Positions 35,263 through 45,657 of a stretch of 64,000 nt of DNA are shown here, piece after piece. The notes under the pieces are model-generated. The model saw only the letters and a list, made by a program, of their open reading frames with translations, did not search any database and was not told where the DNA came from. Numbering within the stretch: position 1 is the stretch's first letter; each line of letters opens with the position of its first letter. The translations under genes and the position numbers were made by a program. The stretch lies in assembly GCA_019752045.1 (NCBI GenBank), contig JAIEMP010000014.1:1-64000 (forward strand). Direction: 5' to 3'. Origin of the DNA: Chitinophagaceae bacterium. GTDB taxonomy: Bacteria > Bacteroidota > Bacteroidia > Chitinophagales > Chitinophagaceae.

Positions 35263-38200
35263 ATGAAAAATTATTTTGTTTCGCATAAGAACCCCATCAC
35301 CATCATACTGGCCATCATCATTATGGCTGGCATCTTTTCGTATGGCAAAATGCAGTCTGCATTGTTTCCCGAAATTACCTTTCCTAAAATAAAAATTATT
35401 GCAGATGCCGGACAGCAGCCGGTAAATAAAATGATGATTACGGTTACCCGTGAACTGGAAAATGCAGTGAAGCAGGTGCCTGATTTAAAAATAATTCGCA
35501 GCACTACCAGCCGTGGCAGTTGCGAAATCAGTGCCTATATGGACTGGAAGGCAAATATGGATGTAAGCCAGCAACGCATCGAATCAAAAATAAGCCAGAT
35601 AAGAAATATTCTGCCGGCAGATGTTCAGATAACAGTGGAAAGGATGAACCCATCTATTCTTCCTGTTATTAGGATATACATTAGAAGCGCCTAACCTGTC
35701 GCCGATTGAAGAAAAATTATTGGCGCAATATACTATCAAACCTTTCCTGTCGCAGGTGGATGGAGTTAGTGAAATAAGGGTTATTGGTGGTAAGACCAAA
35801 GAGTACTGGCTTACCCTGGATGTAGGCAAGATGAGTACACTCGGAATTACTCCTGATGCCATCATCACCGCACTCAATGCCACTAACTTTATTAAATCCA
35901 ACGGTTATTTGTCTGATTACCGCCAAATGTATTTAACGGTAACCGATGCCGTGGTTGATACGAAAGCAGAAGTTGAAAAATTAGTTATCAGTAATAATGG
36001 AAAAAGAATTGTAACACTACAGGATATTGCAACAGTAACTATTCAGGAAGCAAAAGAGTATGTAAAAATAAATGCGAACGGACATTCTGCAGTTTTATTG
36101 GCGGTAGTAAAGCAACCAAACGCAAACCTGGTTGACTTATCGGACAAGATGCAGAAAAAAGTGGACGAATTAAGAAAGGTATTGCCAAAAGGTGTAACCA
36201 TTTCTCCGTTTTATGTGCAGGCTGATTTTGTAAAAGATTCTATCAAAAGTGTTACAGATAGTTTGTGGATTGGTCTGGCTTTAGCAATAATTGTGGCGAT
36301 TATTTTTCTGCGTTCACTCAAAGCAAGCACAGTAATTCTTATAACCATTCCGGTTACATTATTGCTTACTTTAATCGTACTCTATGCCACCGGGCAAACC
36401 TTTAATATTATGACCCTTGGTGCTATGGCAGCAGCCATTGGGTTGATAATAGATGATGCAATTGTAGTGGTGGAACAGATACACCGTACCCATGAAGAAC
36501 ATCCACAGGAGCCAACGGGAACACTTTTGCAGAAAGCTATTCAGTATTTATTTCCGGCAATGGTTGGTTCTTCACTTAGCACCATTGTTATTTTCCTTCC
36601 CTTCATATTAATGACAGGTGTGGCAGGAGCTTATTTTAAAGTGATGACCGACACCATGATTATAACACTGGTGTGTTCATTCTTTGTTACATGGTTAGGC
36701 TTACCAGTCATTTATTTATTGTTAAGCAGAAACAAGAAAAAAGTATTAACTGCTAAACAGCGTTTAAAAAGATTAAAAGAATCCAACCATCCCCACACAG
36801 TTCATAATCAAAAGTGGGTTGGCTTCTTTATCAAAAAGCCTTACATCAGTGTATTGTTTATGCTTTTACTGGCAGCCAGTATTTATTATGTGCTGCCCAA
36901 ACTGCAAACAGGTTTTTTACCGGAGATGGATGAAGGAAGTATTGTACTGGATTATAGTTCGCCACCGGGTACATCGTTGGAAGAAACTGACAGGATGTTA
37001 AGAGAAGCGGAAAAAATAATTACCACAATACCTGAAGTAGAAACTTATTCAAGAAGAACAGGAACACAAATGGGCTTCTTCATTACAGAACCCAACCGGG
37101 GCGATTACCTGATACAGTTGAAGAAAAAAAGAAAGAGAAATTCAAACCAGGTAATAGATGAAATAAGAGCAGAAGTAGAAGCCAGCCAGCCTGCATTGCG
37201 TATTGATTTTGGACAGGTAATTGGTGACATGCTCGGAGATTTAATGACATCGGTACAGCCTATTGAAGTAAAAATATTTGGCAACGACCAGAAAAAGCTA
37301 CAGGAGCTTTCAAAACAAGTTAGTGAAGTTGTTACTAATGTTAAAGGCACAGCCGATGTGTTTGATGGAATCGTTATTGCCGGGCCCTCTATTTCAATTG
37401 AGCCAGATGCTATAACATTAGCACAGTATGGAATAACGCCTGCCAGTCTGCAATACCAGTTGCAAACAGCACTGGAAGGAAATATAGTAGGAACCGTTTT
37501 TGACAAGCAACAACTTTCTTCTTTACGGGTAGTTTTTCCAGGCAACAGAAACCTGAGTGTGGAAGATATAAAACGAATGCAGATTTTTTTACCGAACGGC
37601 AAGCTGAAACCTATTTCCGATTTAGCGGATATAAAACTGAATCCCGGTGATGCAGAAGTAGAGAGAGAAGATTTACAGTCAATGGGTGTGGTAACCGGCA
37701 GGCTTGACAACCGTGACCTTGGCAGTGTAATGAATGATATACAAAAAGAAGTGGCTGCAAAAGTAGTAATGCCCAAAGGGTATCATATTGTGTATGGCGG
37801 CGCCTATGCCGACCAGCAAAAATCTTTCAGTGAACTGTTGATGATTTTAATAACCAGCAGCCTGTTGGTTTTTTGTGTCATCTTGTTTTTATTCCGTGAT
37901 TTTAAAGTGGCATTAATGATTTTATTGATTGCAGTCTTAGGCATCAGCGGCAGTTATATGGGGCTGTATCTTACCAATACCCCGTTAAATGTTGGCAGCT
38001 ACACCGGCCTTATTATGATAGTAGGTATCATTGGCGAAAACGCCATCTTTACTTTTTTGCAATTCAGGGACTCGTTGCTGCAAACAAAAAATGTTGACAA
38101 GGCTATTATCTATTCCATCTCTACAAGATTGCGGCCTAAGCTGATGACAGCTCTCGGTGCAATAATAGCATTGATGCCAATTGCATTGGGTATTGGTACC

Positions 38201-38344
38201 GGTGCACAACTGCACCAGCCGCTGGCCATCGCTGTAATAGGTGGCTTTATTGTGGCACTGCCACTGCTACTAATTGTATTACCCAGCCTGATGCATGTCG
38301 CCTATAAAAACAAAAAGTTTGCACCGGAGATAATACCAGAATAA
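35263..38344 (+). pseudogene. RND family efflux pump, frameshifted
   Basis: Together the two frames encode about 1,027 residues of an AcrB/CusA-type pump. 35263-35694 has the first helix and porter domain (QSALFPEITFPKIKI). It goes out of frame at GTTATTAGGATAT around 35671. Deleting that one A gives PVIGYTLEAPNLSPIEEKLL and joins the frame that runs to 38344. The main part shows the proton-relay Asp pair in GLIIDDAIVVVEQIHR and twelve hydrophobic segments in total. The substrate is unknown. If real, the frameshift disables the pump. Confidence 0.85.
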
Positions 38345-38513
38345 AAATTGCAAACATTTAATCACTCCCTAAATAAAGTGTGGCACTTGCCATACATTTA
38401 ATTGGTATTTTCTAAGGAAAGCTTTAATATTAAAACTGTCATAGATGCTTGGCCGATAATTACAGGAACTTTTGTGCTCAAACTTTAAAATAATCTTTGC
38501 ATATGCGTTAAAA

Positions 38514-38547
38514 TTCAGGTTCCTTTCAGAATTTCACTTCTACTTTG
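38514..38547 (+). promoter_or_regulatory. Direct-repeat operator plus -7 element (site 11)
   Basis: TTCAGGTTCCTTTCAG at 38514-38529, with CTACTTTG at 38540-38547 exactly 10 bases later. This favours ATG 38566 as the start of the TonB-like gene over the TTG at 38545, which overlaps the -7 element. Confidence 0.65.
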
Positions 38548-38565
38548 CACATAAAATTTTATTTG

Positions 38566-40971
38566 ATGAGATATTTCTTAGCATTGGCATTGATGTGTTT
38601 TTCAATAATAGCTTCGGCACAATCCGGTAATGCCGTATTATCCGGTACGGTTAAAAACGGTACTGATAAAACTGCATTGACTTTTGCAAATGTAGTATTG
38701 AAAAAAGCGGCAGACAGCAACTTTGTGGCCGGTGTGGTAACGGATGAAAAAGGTCACTTTTCTATACAGAACATATCAGAAGGAAATTACTTTCTTGAAG
38801 TTAGTATTGTTGGTTACGTTACAAAGGCGGTGCCATTTCTGGCAGGTAAACTCAATAAGTTCTTTGATATTGGTATCATCGAATTAGCCCCTCAAAGTGC
38901 AGCTTTAAGTGAAGTAGTGGTAACTGCAAAAACGGATGCAGTAACCGATAAAATGGATAAGAAGACATTCAAATTGTCTGACAATATCAGCCAGGCAGGA
39001 AGTTCGCTATTACAATCTATGAAAAATCTGCCGGGTGTTACCATAGATGAATCGGGCAAAGTATTATTAAGAGGCAGTAATCGGGTAACAATTCTTATTG
39101 ATGGCAAACAGACTGCTTTAACAGGATTCGGTAACCAGGCCGCATTGGATAATATTCCGGCATCAGCCATTGAAAGAATTGAAATCATCAACAATCCTTC
39201 ATCAAAGTATGATGCAAATGGCAATGCAGGTATCATCAATATCATTTATAAAAAATCCCGGCAAAACGGATTCAATGGTAAAGTTGGTATTGCCACAGGT
39301 CTCGGTGCTTTATGGATGAAGGAGAAAAGCCTTCCGGGAATAAGGCCACAATACAGCGGTACGCCTAAAATCAATCCATCACTCAGTCTCAACTACCGCA
39401 AAAATAAAGTCAATGCTTTTTTCCAGGGTGATTATCTATACAACAAAACCCTGAACCGGAATGATTTTGCGGAACGGTTTTATTCAAACGGAGATACGGT
39501 GCGTCAGCAGGTGCAACGAAATCGTATTACCACAGCAGGCACTGTCCGCACAGGTATTGATTGGTTTATCAATAATAAAAACACACTTACTATTTCCGGC
39601 TTGTACAGCAGTGAATCCGTAAAGGACAATGGTGATATTCCTTATTACAACAGCAAGCTTACTGAAAGGAAAAGGCTCTGGCAGTTTTTTGAAGATGAAG
39701 TGAACACCGCAGCAACCGCTTCGGCAATTTACCAGCATAAGTTTACCCAGCCGGGGCATGTGCTTAACATGAGCCTGAATTATACTTTTCACCGGGAAGA
39801 TGAAAAATATTTTTTGACCAATATTATGCCTGCTTATACGGGTAGAGATACCTTCATGCTGATAGCAGATGAAAATGTAACCGACTTTACCATTGATTAT
39901 ACCAAACCATTGAAGCATGGACGGTTTGAAACCGGAACAAAGTTCAGGTGGCGGTATATTCCTACCAATATGCGGTTCTTTCCCGGAATCAATTCCCCGT
40001 TAGATACCAATGCAGCAGGTTCGGCAAAGTATAAAGAAGTGATACCGGCTGTTTATGGCAACTATATTTATGAGTCAAAAAAGTTTGAGTTGGAAGCAGG
40101 GCTGCGAATGGAGTATGTCAATCTTCAATACGATGTCAATCCCAATCACAACACATATAAAAGCGATGGTTACAACTACTTTCAGCCGTTCCCGAGTGTA
40201 AGGCTTGGTTATAATTTGAATGAACATAACAAACTGTCGCTTTACTACAACCGCTGGGTGGACAGGCCTGACGAAGGCGATATCCGCATTTTCCCCAAAT
40301 ATGATGAACCGGAGATTTTAAAAGTGGGTAACCCAGCTTTACGGCCACAGTTTACTCAAACCTTAGAAGCTGGTTACAAGTCAAGCTGGAGCAATGGGTT
40401 TCTTTATACAGCCCTGTATCACAAATTTTCAAAACAAACTATTACAAGAATTGGTACTACAGTTCCTGGAAGTAATATCATCTATTCTGTATTTCAAAAT
40501 GCAGATAAGGCATGGAACACTGGTGTGGAGTTAATCGCTAATCAAACGGTGAACAAAGCTTTTAGTTTTAATGTAAATGCCATGCTGTATAAAAATACCA
40601 TCGGTGCATTTACCGCAGTAAACAAGTATCCGGTTCCAGTTACTTATAGTGCCTCCAAAGAATCAGCCTGGTCAGGAAATATCAAATTGAATGGCCTTGT
40701 AAAACTTCCTAAAAGTACCGACCTGCAGTTTACAGCCATTTACCTGGCACCGGACATTATTCCGCAGGGGCGAATTGCTCAACGCTTTTCGGTGGACTTC
40801 GGTGCTAAAAAAGCCATTCAGAAAAATAAAGGCGAACTCTTTTTCAATGCTACCGATATTTTTAATACCCTTCGGATTAAAAAGGATATTCAAGGAACAA
40901 ACTTCAGGGTTATCAGCAGGGACTATTATGAAACACAGGTTTTCCGGGTTGGGTACAGTTACAAGTTTTAA
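38566..40971 (+). CDS. TonB-dependent-receptor-like outer membrane protein
   Basis: About 801 residues. The signal ends near IIASAQ. Next come a carboxypeptidase-regulatory-like domain (SGTVKNGTDKTALTFANVVL), a plug domain (MKNLPGVTIDESGKVLLRG, then AIERIEIINNPSSKYDANG) and a large barrel ending VGYSYKF. The layout fits the outer membrane beta-barrel family of Bacteroidota that lacks a clear SusD partner. No SusD gene is adjacent, so glycan import is not supported; peptide, siderophore or structural roles are open. It is under the shared operator. Confidence 0.85.
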   Translation: MRYFLALALMCFSIIASAQSGNAVLSGTVKNGTDKTALTFANVVLKKAADSNFVAGVVTDEKGHFSIQNISEGNYFLEVSIVGYVTKAVPFLAGKLNKFFDIGIIELAPQSAALSEVVVTAKTDAVTDKMDKKTFKLSDNISQAGSSLLQSMKNLPGVTIDESGKVLLRGSNRVTILIDGKQTALTGFGNQAALDNIPASAIERIEIINNPSSKYDANGNAGIINIIYKKSRQNGFNGKVGIATGLGALWMKEKSLPGIRPQYSGTPKINPSLSLNYRKNKVNAFFQGDYLYNKTLNRNDFAERFYSNGDTVRQQVQRNRITTAGTVRTGIDWFINNKNTLTISGLYSSESVKDNGDIPYYNSKLTERKRLWQFFEDEVNTAATASAIYQHKFTQPGHVLNMSLNYTFHREDEKYFLTNIMPAYTGRDTFMLIADENVTDFTIDYTKPLKHGRFETGTKFRWRYIPTNMRFFPGINSPLDTNAAGSAKYKEVIPAVYGNYIYESKKFELEAGLRMEYVNLQYDVNPNHNTYKSDGYNYFQPFPSVRLGYNLNEHNKLSLYYNRWVDRPDEGDIRIFPKYDEPEILKVGNPALRPQFTQTLEAGYKSSWSNGFLYTALYHKFSKQTITRIGTTVPGSNIIYSVFQNADKAWNTGVELIANQTVNKAFSFNVNAMLYKNTIGAFTAVNKYPVPVTYSASKESAWSGNIKLNGLVKLPKSTDLQFTAIYLAPDIIPQGRIAQRFSVDFGAKKAIQKNKGELFFNATDIFNTLRIKKDIQGTNFRVISRDYYETQVFRVGYSYKF

Positions 40972-41104
40972 TAATTTAAACAAAAAAATTACTCTCGAAC
41001 GAATAATTTTTTTTTCTCCAGCATTTCCTCTTTGTGCACCCTTTGTTGCGACGCTCCGTTCAACGTTCTGTTCTTATATCATCAAAAGACCAGACGAATT
41101 TGTA

Positions 41105-41605
41105 TCATCCAGCTGCCAGTAAATGAAACATAAAATCGCCACAATTATTTTCCTGGGCTATTGGTGCAAATAAATACCATAACAAAAAATCAAATAATAA
41201 ATCCATTGTTTCACTATTCGTCTTGATTTTAATATTGATGCCCCCGTCATTTGCAATAAGACCATAGGCCAAATAGTCTTTACCCTCATCCAGAATAGCC
41301 CATTCGGCCATCGGATTATTGCGGATTACTAATTCATATTCTTTCCCTTTATATTTAAGAATAGAAGTATTGGCGTACCACTTTTTATAGAATACATGCA
41401 TCACTACTTGCCCGCTATTATCAATTACATCAATAGAGCTTTTCCAAAAGCCTGTTCGCTTAAATTGATAAATTTTATTTCCGATTTTTGCTACCGCAGT
41501 GCTGTTGCCATCTGCTGGTTTAAAGGACAAGCTACCAACCTCTGCATTGTCTATAAAAAAAGCAAATCTGGCTTCCCCATTTGCAATCCACTTTTTATTT
41601 TGCAT
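41105..41605 (-). CDS. Hypothetical protein (possibly LURP-one-like fold)
   Basis: A 166-residue protein without signal peptide. The sequence alternates short strands (WIANGEARFAFFIDNAEVGS, KIYQFKRTGFWKSSIDVID, AEWAILDEGKDYLAYGLIAN) and ends in a hydrophobic helix (TMDLLFDFLLWYLFAPIAQ), a pattern loosely like LURP-one/tubby-type phospholipid-scramblase-like folds. That is only a guess. It stands alone on the minus strand. Confidence 0.55.
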   Translation of the reverse strand: MQNKKWIANGEARFAFFIDNAEVGSLSFKPADGNSTAVAKIGNKIYQFKRTGFWKSSIDVIDNSGQVVMHVFYKKWYANTSILKYKGKEYELVIRNNPMAEWAILDEGKDYLAYGLIANDGGINIKIKTNSETMDLLFDFLLWYLFAPIAQENNCGDFMFHLLAAG

Positions 41606-41696
41606 TACGCTGTTTGAAAATTTAATTTATTAAAGTAGTTTAAAAAAATCATATAAAGTTGCTCAGCATTTATTCGTAACAGTATCCTGTATCATA

Positions 41697-42851
41697 TTAC
41701 TGACATATAATCTTCAACAACTCCAATTTGAAATCTTCTCTTTCCACAGTGCCTTTATCATTATTATAAAGCAGTACAAGGATGCTCTTTTTACTTTTAT
41801 TGATAAACATATCCGTACTAAATCCACCGGTACCCCCATTATGCCAGATAAAACTTTCGTTTGGTAAATCTCTATGTATTAATTGAAACCAGCCAAGCCT
41901 GCCATTTATTTTAATAATATCCCTGTCTTCAAAAGGCAAGTATGTTATTTGATGTGTGGCAGCTATTGCCGCCCCCAAAGGGGTATTGGGCGGATTAAGA
42001 TTAGCCAGTCCATACTTAATTAAATCCGAAGCTGTAGATTTAATGACACCTGCCCCGTTTAACGCATTCAGAGAATTCCAATAAGGCGTCTCTCGGCCTT
42101 TGCTGTAGCCCGTTGCCCATCGGCTTGCATCTGTTTCTCCCATATCGGTTTTGGTATCGGATAATTGCAAAGGGGTAAAAACTTTATTCTTCAGCACTGC
42201 TCCATAACTGCTATTGTAATTTATTTCTAAGATAGTACCTAGTAAACCCACCCCGGTATTTGAATATTCCCACTTAGTAAAAGGTGTAGCTCTCAAATGA
42301 ACATTTTGAAGATGAGTGTATAGTTTATTACGGTCGTAATTCGAAAATTCGTTGCCAATATTATTGGTATAAAGGCCAAACCCAAAATTATCAGGAAAAT
42401 AAGGCAACCCCGAAGTATGTGTTAGCAGATGCTTAAAATTAACTTCCACACCATTTCTTTGAAGCGTTGGTAAATCATCTGGTAAATAACTTCTGATTGT
42501 TTTTTCTATCGTTTGATTATTTTCCGTCAACATGTTTTGTATTGCTATTGCAGTAAAGGTTTTGGTTAGAGAACCGATTTCAAAAAAAGTGTTTTTAGTT
42601 GGAACTGTACCATTTCCTGTTTTTGTTTCTCCATATCCATAAAAAAAGGAAGAATCGTTTCTAAAAATTCCAATGGAGATTCCAGCGGTATTTAGTTTGT
42701 CTTTAAACTTTAAGTATGCTGAATGAACGGCTTTGTCTGTTGCATTTAGTTGCGGATTATTTGTATTTGCAGTTGGTGTTAAAATAATTTCCTTTTTGCA
42801 GGATTGTAATATTATTGCCAGCAGCAATACTTTCATATAGTAATGTCTCAT
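41697..42851 (-). CDS. Serine hydrolase lipoprotein (class C beta-lactamase-like)
   Basis: A 384-residue predicted lipoprotein with lipobox IILQSC near residue 18. It shows the SxxK motif in EIGSLTKTFTA, the typical HLLTHTSGLPYFPD, the YxN motif as WEYSNTGVG, and a late HNGGTGGFS that corresponds to the third motif. All catalytic elements are present. Likely a periplasmic or surface esterase or peptidase. ATG 42836 (MKVLLL) is an alternative start. It begins two bases after the outer membrane protein gene's stop. Confidence 0.87.
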   Translation of the reverse strand: MRHYYMKVLLLAIILQSCKKEIILTPTANTNNPQLNATDKAVHSAYLKFKDKLNTAGISIGIFRNDSSFFYGYGETKTGNGTVPTKNTFFEIGSLTKTFTAIAIQNMLTENNQTIEKTIRSYLPDDLPTLQRNGVEVNFKHLLTHTSGLPYFPDNFGFGLYTNNIGNEFSNYDRNKLYTHLQNVHLRATPFTKWEYSNTGVGLLGTILEINYNSSYGAVLKNKVFTPLQLSDTKTDMGETDASRWATGYSKGRETPYWNSLNALNGAGVIKSTASDLIKYGLANLNPPNTPLGAAIAATHQITYLPFEDRDIIKINGRLGWFQLIHRDLPNESFIWHNGGTGGFSTDMFINKSKKSILVLLYNNDKGTVEREDFKLELLKIICQ

Positions 42852-42853
42852 GT

Positions 42854-43447
42854 TTATTTATTTATGTTTATGCCTATGTTAAAACTTGGTTTGTAACCAG
42901 TAAATAGATTGTTAGTATAGCTTTTATTGAATTTAATAACTGATACACCAAGTTGTGGGCTGATGGAAAATTTCTTCTTTTTGATGATTTTATAGACAAC
43001 ACTAAAGGCTGCTGAAGGGGCAATTTTATGAAGCAAATTTCCTTTGTTTTTAAACTCAGTACCCTCATACTCATACCGGTCAAATGCAAGCCTGGTTAAA
43101 ATATAGTTGGCCCCAATACTTGCAGAAGCTTCAAATCTTTTCTTTGAAGCATATTTGTATTGCAGGGCCACAGTAAAAATGTATTTGTTTTCAACATCAG
43201 GTATAACAAGCAGACCAAATTGCGGTGCCACTGCTATTTGATGCCGGTTACTTCCCGTTACATACTTTGAATAAGTAAAGGTTATTCCCGGATAAAACCC
43301 AAGTGGGTGTTCTAATAAAAAGAGACTGCCGTGAATGCCAAATGTTTGAGGCTTGTTCTTGTTTTTGCTGCCAGATACTGTTGATTGTGCATCTATTTTA
43401 ACAACGAATGACGATAATGCTAAACAAATTAATAAAAGAGATTTCAT
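42854..43447 (-). CDS. Putative outer membrane beta-barrel protein
   Basis: A 197-residue exported protein (signal ending VVKIDAQ) with a Lys/Asn-rich start and repeated amphipathic strands (YPGITFTYSKYVTGSNRHQI, AVAPQFGLLVIP, FTVALQYKYASKKRFEASAS), ending FNIGININK. It looks like a small barrel of unknown function. It shares a transcript with the serine hydrolase downstream. Confidence 0.65.
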   Translation of the reverse strand: MKSLLLICLALSSFVVKIDAQSTVSGSKNKNKPQTFGIHGSLFLLEHPLGFYPGITFTYSKYVTGSNRHQIAVAPQFGLLVIPDVENKYIFTVALQYKYASKKRFEASASIGANYILTRLAFDRYEYEGTEFKNKGNLLHKIAPSAAFSVVYKIIKKKKFSISPQLGVSVIKFNKSYTNNLFTGYKPSFNIGININK

Positions 43448-43512
43448 AGTTATTTACAATTGAGTTGTAAAAATAAAATGAATCCCACTTGCCTCTTTTG
43501 ACCTAAGTCAAT

Positions 43513-44073
43513 TCAGGAGAGCTTCTTTCTTATTCTGCTTAATCGTTCTTTGGTAATGCCAAGATAGGATGCTATATAGCCAAGAGGTATTTTCTTTATC
43601 TCTTCTGGTTGAGTTTGAAGTAATTGAAGGTAACGTTGCTCAGCCGTCATACTTCTGTTTTGATGCAGACGGGTTTCCAGCGTTTCAACATAATTTGCCA
43701 ATAAAGTAATAATAAAATCCTGTAGCGGAAGGTTGTTATTTCTTGCTTCAAATAAATCTTCTTTTGGAAATATCAATACAACGGCATCGGTAAGAGCCTC
43801 TATCGTTTCGGTAGAGGGGATATTATTAAATAATGAATACGGATTGGTGTCAAGGTCTCCTTTAAAAGTAAAACCTGTTATGAAATCCTGTTCATCAGTT
43901 GTCCTGTATGTTCGAAAGACACCCTCAAGTACCAGAAAAAATAAATTACAGTGTAATCCTTGTTCAACCAGGTATTTCCCTTTTTCAATATTTCGTTGCC
44001 TTGCAAAAGTCAGAAGCGGCAACAAGGCTTCCGGAAGCTGTTTGGTGTCAAAATTAATCTTTGGGCTAAGCAT
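43513..44073 (-). CDS. Crp/Fnr-family transcriptional regulator
   Basis: A 186-residue regulator with an N-terminal cyclic-nucleotide-binding-like domain (KGKYLVEQGLHCNLFFLVLE and FTFKGDLDTNPYSLFNN) and a shortened C-terminal helix-turn-helix (PLGYIASYLGITKERLSRIR). The residues that bind cAMP in Crp (RxS) are absent, so another ligand or none is likely. It is 65 bases upstream of the outer membrane/serine hydrolase pair on the same strand and may control it. Confidence 0.88.
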   Translation of the reverse strand: MLSPKINFDTKQLPEALLPLLTFARQRNIEKGKYLVEQGLHCNLFFLVLEGVFRTYRTTDEQDFITGFTFKGDLDTNPYSLFNNIPSTETIEALTDAVVLIFPKEDLFEARNNNLPLQDFIITLLANYVETLETRLHQNRSMTAEQRYLQLLQTQPEEIKKIPLGYIASYLGITKERLSRIRKKLS

Positions 44074-44079
44074 TTAACT

Positions 44080-44683
44080 ATTTGAAAAAGAAAGATAAAC
44101 AAAGAGTTTTACTTCCGAATTCACAAATAAATAAAATAACGTTTTGTTCAACAAAAAGGGCTGAAACCATGAATAATTGATAACGGAACATAGCAGACCC
44201 GGCGTAATCATTTCACCGTTTATATAAATCGTTACTCCTTCGTCATAACGAAACAGCGAAACCATTGCGGCGGGTAAAGATTATTGGGAATTGAGATTGG
44301 CTTTTCTGCCAGATACACAAAAACTATTCTGCCAAACACAATTCCACACATTCAAGTATTCCAGATACTTTAAAGAATCCCTTTCTCATCTCTCAAGTAA
44401 GAATCTGCAAATATTATTAATCCGTTTTGTAAGAAAATGGGTAAAAGCGAAAGCGAAGTTATGCGGCTGCGATAATGATTTATCAAAGTGCAAAAAGACT
44501 ACGGCATAAACAAGCATATCCCACACTACTTAAGATTTTATTTATTCCGTTTCCTTTTTGCTTCCGTGCAGCCGCCTTACTGTAATGCTTTCTTTTTTTC
44601 CATTTTTTCTTTTACAAAACATTTTTTTTCATCATCAGAACACAATTAAACAATCATTTTTTAAACATTTAAAATTCCATGTT
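44080..44683 (+). other. Gene-free stretch at the left edge of the mobile-element region
   Basis: About 600 bases between the Crp/Fnr gene and ssb. Two short frames (44074-44265 minus, 44291-44509 plus) have no recognisable features, no good ribosome binding sites and a composition like non-coding DNA. The 100 bases before ssb are AT-rich with T-runs and presumably hold its promoter. This is where content changes from envelope genes to mobile-element genes, but no attachment site or repeat marks the junction. Confidence 0.5.
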
Positions 44684-45082
44684 ATGCAAATCATCGGACG
44701 AGTAACAGCAGACGCAACCTTTAGCGAAACAAAAGCAGGGAAAAAAGTAGTGAACTTTTCTATTGCTATTAATGACACTTACAAAACAAAGGGAAGTACC
44801 GAGGTACAAAAAATTGTAACTTATGTTAATTGTGCTTACTGGATTAAGCCCGGTATTGCACCGTATTTAACCAAAGGCTCATTAGTGGAGTGCAATGGCC
44901 GTGTTGGTGCAAACGCCTGGACAAACAAAGAAGGCGAAGTAAAAGCTAGCCTTACCTTTCATGTAAACAGTATTAAACTACATGGTAAACCAAATGGCGG
45001 CAGTAATACACCTGCACCAGTTGTACCAATGAACACTGCACCAGCAGCCCTTTCAGAAGTAGCAGAAGACTTACCATTTTAA
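44684..45082 (+). CDS. ssb: Single-stranded DNA-binding protein
   Basis: A 132-residue SSB with the OB fold (MQIIGRVTADATFSETKAGK, FSIAINDTY, VTYVNCAYWI, GSLVECNGRVGANAW) and an acidic C-terminal tail ending EDLPF, the conserved tip that binds partner proteins. ATG 44684 is chosen because homology starts there; the upstream extension to 44558 is Phe-rich and non-coding. Accessory SSB genes are common on Bacteroidota mobile elements, where they travel with DUF932 as here. Confidence 0.9.
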   Translation: MQIIGRVTADATFSETKAGKKVVNFSIAINDTYKTKGSTEVQKIVTYVNCAYWIKPGIAPYLTKGSLVECNGRVGANAWTNKEGEVKASLTFHVNSIKLHGKPNGGSNTPAPVVPMNTAPAALSEVAEDLPF

Positions 45083-45090
45083 ACAAACAG

Positions 45091-45126
45091 GCATCCCCTC
45101 ATAAGGCGGGGTGCTTTTCATTTTTT
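45091..45126 (+). terminator. Hairpin terminator after ssb
   Basis: GCATCCCC (45091-45098) pairs with GGGGTGC (45108-45114) with one bulged base; TTTTCATTTTTT follows. Confidence 0.6.
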
Positions 45127-45147
45127 ATCAAACAAAAATTTACAACT

Positions 45148-45657
45148 ATGGGACACAATATCAATTTTAATGAGAAAACAGGTAAACACAGTTTCTTTTC
45201 TGTAAAAGAAAAAGCATGGCACGGTTTAGGGCAGATAGTGCAGGACTATCCCAACAGCGCAGCAGCATTGCAATTTGCAGGGCTTGATTTTGAAGTTTAC
45301 AAAAGACCAAACATTCATATACTGGACAATGGCAATGAGATTATTTCTACCAGTTCATTTTATACATACAGACCTGATACCAACGCTGTATTAGGCGACC
45401 GTTTGGGGAAAGATTATGAAGTGGTACAAAATGCAGATGCCTTTGGTTTCTTTGATGCTATTGTAGATGGTGATGGCATTCAATACGAAACCGCCGGAGC
45501 ATTGGGTAAAGGCGAAAAGATTTTTATTACTGCTAAACTGCCGGGTTACATCAAAGTGGGTAATGATGATATGGTTGAAAAATATTTGTTCCTGACAACT
45601 TCGCATGATGGCTTACCCAACATTTCCGCCTCCACGTTTAGAAGTGGAAAGCATTAA
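45148..45657 (+). pseudogene. DUF932 protein, truncated
   Basis: The first 150 residues match a DUF932 (plasmid- or phage-type) protein: GHNINFNEKTGKHSFFSVKE, KAWHGLGQIV, TYRPDTNAVLGDRLGKDYEV and EKYLFLTTSHDG. Intact members run to about 330 residues or more. Here similarity ends right after TTSHDG and the frame stops about 15 residues later. The break at about 45,607 probably marks where other DNA replaced the rest of the gene. The family is of unknown function and typical of mobile elements. The next 258 bases hold nothing I recognise. Confidence 0.75.

Noticed and set aside
37105-37776. A 223-codon open frame antisense to the RND pump
   Set aside because: Shadow of a strongly conserved coding region; no start signal or recognisable domain.
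38566-40971. SusC-type glycan importer
   Set aside because: No SusD partner or glycoside hydrolases nearby; barrel family fits better as a general TonB-like protein.
44291-44509. 72-codon frame before ssb
   Set aside because: No recognisable features, no good start signal, and composition like non-coding DNA.
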